From CF-161 sp035638495 (lineage in GTDB: Bacteria > Chloroflexota > Dormibacteria > Dormibacterales > Dormibacteraceae), in NCBI GenBank assembly GCA_035638495.1, contig DASQZW010000242.1, positions 1 to 10,636 of the forward strand: a DNA stretch of 10,636 bases, read 5' to 3'. The translations under genes and the position numbers were made by a program. Below, one piece after another: positions 1 through 6,095 of this stretch. The stretch's first letter is position 1. The number at the start of each line of letters is the position of its first letter. Below the pieces are notes generated by a model. The model ran no database searches, was not told the origin of the DNA, and was given only the letters and a program-made list of their open reading frames with translations.

Positions 1-677
1 CCGCGCTGGTCTTCGCGCAGAACGGCATCCCCTGGTGGTTCTTCCTCCGTGAGGGCCGGCGGTTGGAGTCCGTCGACCCGGGCGGCGTCATTGCGGCCAG
101 CATCCCGGCCCGCCACGTGATCGGCTGCGTCGTGTATCCCGCCACGAGCCTGGAGGCGCCCGGCGTGATCCGCCACGTGGAGGGCAACCGGTTCTCCCTG
201 GCCGAGCTGGACGGCGCCCGCTCCGAGCGCGTCACCGCGATCGCCGCCGCGCTCGCCGGAACCGGCCTGCGGGCGCCCGTGCAGTCGAGGATGCGCGAGG
301 AGATCTGGCTGAAGCTGATCGGCAACGCGACGCTGAACCCGGTCAGCGCCCTGACGCGGTCGGGCCTCGGCGCGATGGTCGGCGACGCCGGGACCCGGCA
401 GCTGCTGCGCATGCTGATGCTCGAGGTCGAGGCGGTGGGAAGGGCGCTCGGCATCGACCCGGGCATCGGCGTCGACCGGCGGCTCGATGGCGCCGGCCGG
501 GTCGGCGACCACCGCACCTCGATGCTCCAGGACGTCGACGCCGGACGTCCCCTGGAGGTGGAGGCGCTGGTCGGCTCGGTGGTCGAGCTCGCGGGCCAGC
601 TGGGCGTCCCGGTGCCGGCGCTGGACGTCGTCTACCGCCTCACGCGCCAGCTCGACCGGTCCCGACACGATTCGTGA
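1..677 (+). CDS. 2-dehydropantoate 2-reductase, C-terminal part (5' end outside window)
   Basis: Ketopantoate reductase makes pantoate from ketopantoate with NADPH in the cytoplasmic pantothenate/CoA pathway. The frame is open from base 3, and about 224 residues are present. Its first residues contain QNGIPWWF, the conserved stretch that follows the Rossmann NADP-binding half in this family; the GxGxxG loop must lie upstream of the window. Further on, EEIWLKLIGNATLNPVSALT carries the family's catalytic lysine and NP signature. TSMLQDVDAGRPLEVEAL matches the conserved C-terminal S-x-L-Q-D...E substrate-binding segment. The protein ends at a TGA at 675-677. Many actinobacteria carry several paralogues that may act on other 2-oxo acids, and this one lies beside an acyl-CoA dehydrogenase rather than panB or panC. 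The family is secure; the exact substrate is not. Confidence 0.9.
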   Translation, partial: ALVFAQNGIPWWFFLREGRRLESVDPGGVIAASIPARHVIGCVVYPATSLEAPGVIRHVEGNRFSLAELDGARSERVTAIAAALAGTGLRAPVQSRMREEIWLKLIGNATLNPVSALTRSGLGAMVGDAGTRQLLRMLMLEVEAVGRALGIDPGIGVDRRLDGAGRVGDHRTSMLQDVDAGRPLEVEALVGSVVELAGQLGVPVPALDVVYRLTRQLDRSRHDS

Positions 678-730
678 GTTGCGCCGGCGGCCGACGGGCA
701 GTACCGTCCGGTTGGTATCGTTGGGGGTAA

Positions 731-748
731 CAGTACGTACCAGTACTG
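731..748. promoter_or_regulatory. Inverted repeat, probable TetR operator upstream of acyl-CoA dehydrogenase
   Basis: CAGTAC (731-736) and GTACTG (743-748) form a perfect inverted repeat with a 6-bp spacer. A second pair, TAACAGTA (728-735) and TACTGTTA (768-775), is also perfect and shares the left arm, so the motif CAGTA recurs three times before the gene. CAGTACC also occurs at 699-705. Symmetric sites of this size are typical of TetR regulators, and one is encoded immediately downstream of the dehydrogenase. That this protein binds here is inference. Confidence 0.5.
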
Positions 749-773
749 ACCAATTCAATTGCGCAGCTACTGT
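746..773 (+). promoter_or_regulatory. Candidate promoter of the acyl-CoA dehydrogenase/tetR unit
   Basis: CTGACC (746-751) and TACTGT (768-773) are separated by 16 bp and resemble weak -35 and -10 elements. Transcription would start near 780, a short distance before the ribosome binding site AGGAAA (789-794). The -10 lies inside the right arm of the outer inverted repeat and the -35 overlaps the inner one, so a bound repressor would block polymerase. Confidence 0.35.
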
Positions 774-799
774 TAAAGGAAGAGGGCCAGGAAAAAGGG

Positions 800-1993
800 A
801 TGGTTTCGTTCGAACTGTCAGAAGACCAGCGCGAGATCCGGGACTGGGTGCACGACTTCGCCGAGCGTGAGATCCGGCCGGTCGCGGCGCACTACGACGA
901 GACCGAGGAGTTCCCCTGGCCAGTGGTCAAGAAGGCCGCCGAGATCGGACTCTACTCGCACGAGTTCCTGGGCCAGACGTTCGCGGACAGCACCGGCATC
1001 ATGCCCGCGTTGGTCGCCGAGGAGCTGACCTGGGGGTGCGCGGGCATCGCGCTCGCGATCCAGGGCACCGGCCTGCCGGTGGCCGCCATCTTCAACCAGG
1101 GCACGCCGGAGCAGATCGCGACGTGGGTCCCCGCCTGCTACGGCACGGCCGCCGAGCCCGTGGTGGGCGCGTTCGCCGTCACCGAGCCAGACGCCGGGTC
1201 GGACGTGAGCTCGATGAAGACGCGCGCGGTCCGGAACAACGGCGACTGGGTGCTCAGCGGGCGCAAGATCTTCATCACCAACGGCGGCGTGGCGGGCGTG
1301 TACGTCGTCGTCGCGGCCGTCGAGCCGGAGTTGGGCACCCGCGGCCAGGCCTCGTTCGTGGTGCCCAGGGACACGCCTGGCCTCAAGCCGGGCAAGAAGG
1401 AGCGGAAGATGGGCATCCGGGCCTCGGACACCTCGGAGGTGATCCTCGAGGACGTACGAGTCCCATCGGACTACCTCCTCGGCGGCGAGGAGAAGCTGGA
1501 GGCCAAGCTCGCGCGGGCCCGCTCGGGCCAGAGCAGCCGCTCGTCGGTGGCCCTGAAGACGTTCGAGTCGACCCGCCCGGTCGTGGGCGCGCAGGCGCTC
1601 GGCATCGCCCGCGCCGCCTTCGAGTTCGCCCTCCAGTACGCTAAGGACCGCAAGCAGTTCGGCAGGCCCATCATCGAGAACCAGGCAGTCGCGTTCAAGC
1701 TCGCAGACATGGCGACCGAGATCGAGGCCGCCCGCGGGCTGATCTGGCGGGCCCTGTGGGAGAGCCGAAACGGCGGCGAGTTCAAGAAGGCTGAAGGTTC
1801 GATGGCGAAGCTGAAGGCAGGCGAGGTGGCGGTCAAGGTCACCGAGGAAGCGATCCAGATCTGTGGTGGCTACGGCTACATCCGCGACTTCCCGGTCGAG
1901 AAGTGGCACCGCGATGCGAAGATCTACACCCTGTTCGAGGGCACGTCGGAGATCCAGCGGCTGGTCATCTCCCGGGCCATCGCGGCCGGGTAG
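800..1993 (+). CDS. Acyl-CoA dehydrogenase (FAD flavoprotein)
   Basis: It would introduce the alpha,beta double bond into an acyl-CoA and pass electrons to ETF in the cytoplasm. At 397 residues it is close to the usual length. Visible signatures are FAVTEPDAGSD (125-135, flavin/substrate loop), YAKDRKQFGRPI (280-291), the GGYGY segment (356-360), and LFEGTSEIQ (378-386), whose Glu380 sits where medium-chain enzymes have the catalytic base. Between the middle beta domain and the C-terminal helices (about 228-262) there is an extra Arg/Ser-rich stretch, longer than in the classic short- and medium-chain enzymes. The start is supported by AGGAAA at 789-794. The stop TAG directly abuts the ATG of the tetR gene, so the two are probably co-transcribed and translationally coupled. 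The acyl chain cannot be told: fatty, branched-chain or aromatic-derived CoA esters are all possible. Confidence 0.93.
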   Translation: MVSFELSEDQREIRDWVHDFAEREIRPVAAHYDETEEFPWPVVKKAAEIGLYSHEFLGQTFADSTGIMPALVAEELTWGCAGIALAIQGTGLPVAAIFNQGTPEQIATWVPACYGTAAEPVVGAFAVTEPDAGSDVSSMKTRAVRNNGDWVLSGRKIFITNGGVAGVYVVVAAVEPELGTRGQASFVVPRDTPGLKPGKKERKMGIRASDTSEVILEDVRVPSDYLLGGEEKLEAKLARARSGQSSRSSVALKTFESTRPVVGAQALGIARAAFEFALQYAKDRKQFGRPIIENQAVAFKLADMATEIEAARGLIWRALWESRNGGEFKKAEGSMAKLKAGEVAVKVTEEAIQICGGYGYIRDFPVEKWHRDAKIYTLFEGTSEIQRLVISRAIAAG

Positions 1994-2590
1994 ATGGTGG
2001 CGAACGCGGCGGCGGCCGTCGACCGGCGGGAGGCCCGGCGCCACCGCCTGCTCGACGCCGCCCTCCGGCTGTTCGCGGAGCTGGGCTTCCACGACACGTC
2101 CGTGGACGAGGTCGTGGCCCAGGCGCGGACCTCGAAGTCCGCGTTCTACGAGCACTTCGAGTCCAAGGAGGACTGCTTCCGCGTCCTGCTCCAGCAGGAG
2201 GGTGGGGCGCTGATCGCCGCCGTGCGCGCGGCCGCCAGCGAGGGCGCCGACCACCGGGAGCGGACCCGGCTGGGCATCGCGGCATTCGTCAAGACGTGCG
2301 CGCGCCGCTCCCGCGTGGCCCGGCTGCTGCTGGTCGAGTCGGTGGGCCTGTCGCCCTCGATCGAGGCGGTGCGGCACTCGCTGCACGCGGACTTCGCCAG
2401 CCTGACGGAGTCCGAGGTCCGCTACGCGCAGGAGCACGGGGACGCGGCGCTGGCGGGCGTGGACCCCGCGGTCTACAGCCGCGCGGTGGTGGGCGCCGTG
2501 AACGAGGCGACCAGCTGGTTCCTGGAGACCGGCGCCGCCGGCGAGCCGGGGGACCTGGCGGACCAGCTCTGCCGCGCGTTCGGGGTCTGA
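1994..2590 (+). CDS. TetR/AcrR-family transcriptional regulator
   Basis: This 198-residue protein has the standard TetR build. An N-terminal three-helix DNA-binding domain runs from RREARRHRLLDAALRLFAEL (11-30) through the helix-turn-helix TSVDEVVAQARTSKSAFYEHF (35-55), which ends in the characteristic FYEHFESKEDCF segment. An all-helical ligand and dimer domain fills the rest. The ATG follows the acyl-CoA dehydrogenase stop with no gap and has no clear ribosome binding site of its own, so it is probably translated by coupling. Its position suggests that it senses an acyl-CoA or precursor and represses its own operon through the inverted repeats near 728-775. The family is clear; ligand and target are inferred. 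Confidence 0.93.
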   Translation: MVANAAAAVDRREARRHRLLDAALRLFAELGFHDTSVDEVVAQARTSKSAFYEHFESKEDCFRVLLQQEGGALIAAVRAAASEGADHRERTRLGIAAFVKTCARRSRVARLLLVESVGLSPSIEAVRHSLHADFASLTESEVRYAQEHGDAALAGVDPAVYSRAVVGAVNEATSWFLETGAAGEPGDLADQLCRAFGV

Positions 2591-2608
2591 CCTGCCGCCC
2601 CGGCCGGC

Positions 2609-2637
2609 TTGCGTCGCGAACGCCTGTTCGCTAAAAT
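2609..2637 (+). promoter_or_regulatory. Promoter of the SOS-box gene
   Basis: TTGCGT (2609-2614) and TAAAAT (2632-2637) have an ideal 17-bp spacer and are the best sigma-70-like pair in this part of the window. The LexA-type palindrome occupies that spacer almost exactly. Transcription would start near 2644-2646, only a few bases before the ATG at 2649, so the mRNA would be leaderless or nearly so. No ribosome binding site is present. Confidence 0.65.
2616..2631. promoter_or_regulatory. LexA/SOS box
   Basis: CGAAC-GCCT-GTTCG, flanked by G and C, is a perfect palindrome in both arms. It fits the Gram-positive/actinobacterial LexA consensus CGAAC-N4-GTTCG, including purine and pyrimidine at the spacer edges. 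It lies between the -35 and -10 elements, where bound LexA would block transcription. A second, one-mismatch copy (CGAAC-ATGC-GTACG, 2644-2657) spans the start codon. Confidence 0.72.
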
Positions 2638-2648
2638 GGTGCTCGAAC

Positions 2649-3047
2649 ATGCGTACGCTTGCCACGCAGATGCGTCTCCGGCGCCTGCTCCGGACGCAGC
2701 TCGAGTACCAGCAGCGACTGCTGACGGAAGGCTCGTCGGGCCCGGTCGCCGCCGCGGCGTCGGCGCGCCTGCTGCAGCTCGTGCAGGACGTGCGCGGGAC
2801 GTGGGGGCGGGAGTCGCAGGGCGCGGACCTGGCCGGTCTGCGGTCGTACGTGCAGCGTTCGCTCGCCGCGATGGAGGCCGCCGCCGCGGCGCTGGCGCAG
2901 CCGGCGGCGGACGTGGCGCGACTCGGCGGCGACCTGCGCGACGCCGGTGTGCCGCTGGTGTTCTTCCTGCGCGGCCTCGACGACTCGGACGCGCCGGTGC
3001 TGGCGGAGCTCGCCGGACGGCTGCCCGCACTGCCCCGCACGGCGTGA
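2649..3047 (+). CDS. Hypothetical 132-residue helical protein, likely SOS-controlled
   Basis: I do not recognise the family. The protein is predicted almost entirely helical: a basic N-terminus (MRTLATQMRLRRLLRTQ), a long amphipathic Gln/Leu segment (17-50), an Ala-rich helix near 75-95, and a hydrophobic stretch LVFFLRGL near 103-110. It has no signal peptide, no convincing membrane segment and no cysteines. Codon third positions are strongly G/C, like the neighbours, which supports real coding. The promoter with a LexA box ends 11 bp before the ATG, so expression should rise on DNA damage and the message may be leaderless. The TGA overlaps a GTG (GTGA, 3044-3047) that opens a possible small downstream gene. 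A role in DNA damage tolerance or division control is only inferred from the box. Confidence 0.72.
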   Translation: MRTLATQMRLRRLLRTQLEYQQRLLTEGSSGPVAAAASARLLQLVQDVRGTWGRESQGADLAGLRSYVQRSLAAMEAAAAALAQPAADVARLGGDLRDAGVPLVFFLRGLDDSDAPVLAELAGRLPALPRTA

Positions 3048-3256
3048 GACCGCCGGGGTACGCTCGCCCGCTGCCGTTCGACTCACTCGACCATCTCGTC
3101 TCGGCGGCGGCGGTCGATCCCGACGCGCGGCGCGGCCTTCGAGTGCTGGAAAACGATCCCGAACACGGGCTCTGCAATAAGGCACCGCAAGGTGAGGAAT
3201 TGCCGGACGAGGGCGGGTCTGACCGGCTTCGCAAGCACTATTCGCATCTCGTTTGA
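3044..3256 (+). CDS. Possible small protein (70 residues), translationally coupled
   Basis: A GTG overlapping the previous stop as GTGA opens a 70-codon frame ending in TGA at 3254-3256. The product begins MRPPGYARPLPFDSLDHL and continues with VDPDARRGLRVLENDPEHGL, which loosely recalls the LxDPxxRxxLLxDPxxAL helices of some RiPP precursor leaders and small actinobacterial helical proteins. Third positions are clearly less G/C-rich than in the neighbours, so the frame may be non-coding or foreign. No maturation enzyme is nearby. The overlap is the main support. Confidence 0.33.
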   Translation: MRPPGYARPLPFDSLDHLVSAAAVDPDARRGLRVLENDPEHGLCNKAPQGEELPDEGGSDRLRKHYSHLV

Positions 3257-3413
3257 CCCGTCATGTAACCGGTTTCAGGGGAGGGTCCGCCGGCCCCCGA
3301 TGGGCCGAATTGCCCACGCGACTCCCTGGACTGTGTATAGTGGCGCAGATTTGTAATAGGTATCAGTAGTCACCTCGGGGCATACAGCCCGACCCCTTTC
3401 GAAGGAGTCGCAG
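3257..3413 (+). promoter_or_regulatory. Upstream region of the ftsEX-CHAP operon with candidate -10
   Basis: This AT-richer gap contains no credible gene. TATAGT at 3336-3341 is a good -10 hexamer, but no convincing -35 lies 16-18 bp upstream (TTGCCC at 3310 is 20 bp away). TAATAG at 3354-3359 is an alternative. A start near 3348 would give a leader of about 65 bases before the leader ORF. CCTT and AAGG around 3395-3405 can pair and partly cover the leader ribosome binding site. Confidence 0.4.
3291..3307 (+). terminator. Weak hairpin between the SOS-box unit and the ftsE leader
   Basis: CGGCCC (3291-3296) and GGGCCG (3302-3307) can pair around a 5-base loop and are followed by AATT rather than a T run. 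It is the only stem of note between the end of the small ORF and the next promoter and could terminate the upstream unit. The evidence is weak. Confidence 0.22.
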
Positions 3414-3446
3414 GTGGCCAGGACGAACGACAATCGTTCGTCCTGA
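3414..3446 (+). CDS. 10-codon leader peptide ORF ahead of ftsE
   Basis: GAAGGAG (3401-3407) lies six bases before a GTG, giving an ORF reading MARTNDNRSS and ending in TGA (3444-3446), 22 bases before the ftsE ATG. This ribosome binding site is stronger than the one for ftsE (GAAGGCGG, around 3454-3461). The frame differs from that of ftsE, so it is not an alternative start. A perfect hairpin lies wholly within its codons, so translating ribosomes would open it. The layout resembles leader-peptide control by attenuation or coupling; this is inferred. Confidence 0.45.
   Translation: MARTNDNRSS
3419..3445. repeat. Perfect 12-bp hairpin inside the leader ORF
   Basis: CAGGACGAACGA (3419-3430) and TCGTTCGTCCTG (3434-3445) are perfectly complementary around the loop CAA. 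In RNA this is a strong stem-loop 23 bases before the ftsE start. No T run follows, so a plain terminator is unlikely. It may be a regulatory mRNA hairpin or an operator. Confidence 0.8.
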
Positions 3447-3468
3447 TTGACCAGAAGGCGGTGGACGC

Positions 3469-4167
3469 ATGATCGTGCCCACAGGGCCCGACGACGGCCC
3501 CGACGAGGAGTACGGGCGCGGACAAATTCAGCTCACCGACGTCTCGGTGGGCTACGGCGACGACACGGTGCTGGAGAACATGTGGCTCCAGGTCGACCGC
3601 GGAGAGTTCCTCTGCGTCGAGGGACCGTCGGGCGCCGGCAAGACGACGCTCCTCCGGCTGCTCTACGGCAGCCTGCTGCCGCGCACGGGCGTGGCGGTCG
3701 TGGACGGCGTGGACCTGGGCACCCTGCGGCCGCGGCACGTGTCACGGTTCCGGCGCCGGCTGGGGTGCGTGTTCCAGAGCTACGAGCTGCTCACGCACCT
3801 GACCGCGCGGGAGAACGTCCTGCTGCCGCTCCAGCTCGCCCAGATGGCGATCGACCAGCCCGACGAACGGGCCGACCAGGCGCTGGAGATGGTGGGCCTG
3901 CGGGAGAAGGCCGCCAGCAGGCCGGCGGAGCTCTCGGGTGGCCAGCAGCAGCGCGTGGCGATCGCCAGGGCCATCGCCCACGAGCCGGCCATCCTGCTCG
4001 CGGACGAGCCGACCGGCAACCTCGACACGGCCAGCACGGTCGAGGTGATGCGGGCGTTCCAGGCGTTCCACGCCGAGGGCGGGACGGTGATCATGGCCAC
4101 GCACGACGAGTCGCTGCGCGACCAGTTCGCCCAGCGGGTCGTCCGGATCACGCCGAGGGCGGCCTGA
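3469..4167 (+). CDS. ftsE: FtsE-like ABC transporter ATPase
   Basis: This is the cytoplasmic ATPase expected to pair with the FtsX-like protein encoded next. Instead of transporting a substrate, FtsEX uses ATP hydrolysis to switch on a cell-wall hydrolase outside the membrane. The 232 residues contain Walker A GPSGAGKTT (52-60), the Q-loop glutamine at 103 (VFQSYELL), signature LSGGQ (155-159), Walker B ILLADEPTGNLD with Glu180, and the H-loop ATHD (His212), so it should be an active ATPase. The N-terminus carries about 17 extra acidic, Gly/Pro-rich residues before the usual start of the fold. ftsX begins directly after the stop. The genes prfB and smpB, usual neighbours of actinobacterial ftsEX, are absent nearby, so this may be a second, specialised copy; MacB-like exporters are the main alternative. 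Confidence 0.85.
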   Translation: MIVPTGPDDGPDEEYGRGQIQLTDVSVGYGDDTVLENMWLQVDRGEFLCVEGPSGAGKTTLLRLLYGSLLPRTGVAVVDGVDLGTLRPRHVSRFRRRLGCVFQSYELLTHLTARENVLLPLQLAQMAIDQPDERADQALEMVGLREKAASRPAELSGGQQQRVAIARAIAHEPAILLADEPTGNLDTASTVEVMRAFQAFHAEGGTVIMATHDESLRDQFAQRVVRITPRAA

Positions 4168-5061
4168 ATGACTCTGTGGCCGCTGCGGTACATCGGGACG
4201 CTCGGTGCCTATTCCTGGCGCTGGCAGCGACGCCGGCTGACCACCTGGTTCGTGACGGCCGTGGTCCTCGGCGTCGTCCTCTCGGTCGCGGCGGCCGTGC
4301 AGCTCGTCGTGTGGCTCGGCGAGCGCAGCCTCGCGGGGCAGCTGCAGTCGGCCTCCGAGATGCAGGTCTTCGTGACCGACGGCGCGACGCCGGACCAGCA
4401 GGCGGCGCTGAAGACGAAGCTGGCCGGTGTCTCCGGTGTGTCCCGGGTGACGTACCGGAGCAAGGCGGAGGCGGCCGCGCGGGCGACGAGAGACCCGCAG
4501 CTGGCGCCGCTGGCGGGGGCCAGCGAGGGCAATCCGTTCCCCGCCAGCTTCGTGCTGGAGATGCGCGACCCGGGCATCGCCCCGCGGGTCCTGCGCACCG
4601 TGTCGGGCGACCCGGCGGTCGACCCCAAGATCCCGGCGTCGTACACCGCCGCCCAGGCGCAGCACCTGAACTCGGCGCTCGGCGCGATGAAGTTCATCGC
4701 CGGCGCGCTCGACCTGGTCGCCCTGGGGGTGGGGGCCGTCGTCGCCCTGGCGCTGCTGCGCGGCGAGGTGCGGGCGCGCCGGGAGGAGCTGCGCATCCTG
4801 ACGCTGGTCGGCGTGCCCCGGCTCGTCATCCGTGTCCCGCTGGTCGTGCAGGTCCTCTCGGTCGCCGTGGCCGGCAGCGCGCTCGCGATCGTGAGCCTGG
4901 TCTACATCGGCCAGCACGTGGTGCCGGCGATCGACCAGTCGCTCCCGTTCCTGCGCCTCGGCGACCCCCGGGACGCGTTCAGCATGCTCGCGGTCGGCAC
5001 GCTCGCGGCGAGCTGCGCCGCGCTGGTCCCCTGCGCGCTGCTGGTGAGGCTCCCGCGTTGA
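4168..5061 (+). CDS. ftsX: FtsX-like membrane protein
   Basis: The 297 residues show the FtsX plan. A cytoplasmic N-terminus is followed by a membrane segment (about 26-50), an extracellular domain (about 51-170), and three more segments (about 172-197, 221-250 and 271-294). The outer domain contains NPFPASFVLEM (122-132), matching the conserved NPxPxSF signature of FtsX, and begins with EMQVFVTDGATPDQ, which resembles the usual start of that domain. The family's outer loop binds or activates a peptidoglycan hydrolase while the inner face holds FtsE. GAGGG at 4155-4159 inside ftsE serves as ribosome binding site. Its stop overlaps the TTG start of the hydrolase gene by four bases, arguing that all three act as one complex. 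Confidence 0.88.
   Translation: MTLWPLRYIGTLGAYSWRWQRRRLTTWFVTAVVLGVVLSVAAAVQLVVWLGERSLAGQLQSASEMQVFVTDGATPDQQAALKTKLAGVSGVSRVTYRSKAEAAARATRDPQLAPLAGASEGNPFPASFVLEMRDPGIAPRVLRTVSGDPAVDPKIPASYTAAQAQHLNSALGAMKFIAGALDLVALGVGAVVALALLRGEVRARREELRILTLVGVPRLVIRVPLVVQVLSVAVAGSALAIVSLVYIGQHVVPAIDQSLPFLRLGDPRDAFSMLAVGTLAASCAALVPCALLVRLPR
5043..5049 (+). promoter_or_regulatory. Ribosome binding site fixing the TTG start
   Basis: GGTGAGG lies inside the end of ftsX, eight bases before TTG at 5058. It decides the start of the hydrolase gene: the open frame extends much further upstream, but only as the shadow of ftsE and ftsX. Confidence 0.6.
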
Positions 5062-6095
5062 GACGGACGCTGACGGGCGCCCTGGCCGCGACCGCGGTCG
5101 TCGCCGGCACCGTGCTGAACCCCGCCGCGGGCGCCGCCGGCCAGTCCGGGCCGACGCCCGCCGCGCAGATGGCGGCGGCCGCGGCCGCGTACCAGCAGAC
5201 GCAGCAGCAGATGCAGTCCGTGGAGGGCACCGTCGTCCGGCTCGACCAGCAGATCGCGCAGGCCGACCTGCAGATCGTGGCCGCCCGGCAGAAGGTGGAC
5301 TCCGACAGGCAGCGGGAGGACACGCTGCGCAGACGGGTCGGCGAGTACGCCCGCAGCGCATACCAGACCGAGGGCTCGCAGCTCACGCAGGTGCTGCAGG
5401 CGCAGAGCGTCGCGGAGGTCTGGGACGTGCTGGCCGAGGCGCGCGTGGTGTCGGAGCGGCAGCGGTCGCTGGTGGACCAGGTCACGCAGCTCCGCCAGGC
5501 CGACGAGGCGATCCGCGACGCGGCGCAGTCGGCCCGTGACGGCCTGGCGAAGCAGCGCGAGGACGCGCTCGGGCAGCTCCGCGCCCTGGAGTCGAAGTTG
5601 GGGTCGCTGGCCGCGACCGTCGCCGCCGCCGGGCAGGTGCTGGCCGGGGCCGCAGCCGGACGCGTGCCGTCGAACCGCCTGCCCCAGACCACGGGCGCCG
5701 ACGGGCAGTGCACGTGGTACGGCGAGCAGGCGTGGCTCACCTACTCGGACCCGTCGTCACCGACGCTGACGGGCGACGGCGCCGACGTCGTCCCCAACCT
5801 GGCGCGCGCCATGGGCCGGCCCGTGGAGCTCGAGCCGCAGCCCGGCTCGCTCGTCTCGTGGCAGCGGCCGCTGATGAGCGCCTTCGGGCACGTGGCGCTG
5901 GTGGCGGCGGTCGACCGCGATCCGAGCGGCGCCCTCACCGGCTACACCGTGTGGGAGATGAACTACGTCGGCGCATTCCAGACGGACGCCCGCCACGTGA
6001 CGTGGTCCGGCCCCAGCTCGCAGGTGCTGTTCCTGAGCCCGCCCCAGCCCGTCGACCCGATCATGCGGGAGCTGCAGCTCTACGGAACCGGCTGA
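5058..6095 (+). CDS. Secreted coiled-coil CHAP-domain peptidoglycan hydrolase (PcsB-like)
   Basis: From TTG 5058 the product has 345 residues. A short signal peptide (RRTLTG, hydrophobic core 7-20, likely cleavage after the Ala-rich stretch near 28) is followed by a long Gln/Glu/Arg coiled coil (about 35-190), a small linker, and a C-terminal CHAP domain (about 212-328). The probable catalytic residues are Cys218 in QCTWY, His278 in GHVALV, and Glu300/Asn302 in VWEMNY. CHAP enzymes cut peptide bonds in peptidoglycan as amidases or endopeptidases. Coiled coil plus CHAP is the layout of streptococcal PcsB, which is held inactive by its coiled coil and activated by FtsEX; actinobacteria more often use NlpC/P60 proteins such as RipC. 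The TTGA overlap with ftsX strongly supports the same partnership here. Its 3' end overlaps the convergent zinc-finger gene by 16 bp. Confidence 0.85.
   Translation: MRRTLTGALAATAVVAGTVLNPAAGAAGQSGPTPAAQMAAAAAAYQQTQQQMQSVEGTVVRLDQQIAQADLQIVAARQKVDSDRQREDTLRRRVGEYARSAYQTEGSQLTQVLQAQSVAEVWDVLAEARVVSERQRSLVDQVTQLRQADEAIRDAAQSARDGLAKQREDALGQLRALESKLGSLAATVAAAGQVLAGAAAGRVPSNRLPQTTGADGQCTWYGEQAWLTYSDPSSPTLTGDGADVVPNLARAMGRPVELEPQPGSLVSWQRPLMSAFGHVALVAAVDRDPSGALTGYTVWEMNYVGAFQTDARHVTWSGPSSQVLFLSPPQPVDPIMRELQLYGTG

Noticed and set aside
818..3040. 740-codon open frame on the minus strand
   Set aside because: It is antisense to the acyl-CoA dehydrogenase, tetR and SOS-box genes. Its product is low-complexity Arg/Gly/Ala sequence without motifs, a usual shadow in GC-rich DNA.
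3424..3440. CGAAC and GTTCG arms before ftsE as another LexA box
   Set aside because: The arms are separated by 7 bases instead of 4, and they are part of a longer RNA-type hairpin, so LexA would not fit.
3447..5057. Upstream extension of the CHAP gene frame, suggesting an 882-residue protein
   Set aside because: This part is the shadow of ftsE and ftsX. The signal peptide, ribosome binding site and family similarity begin at TTG 5058.
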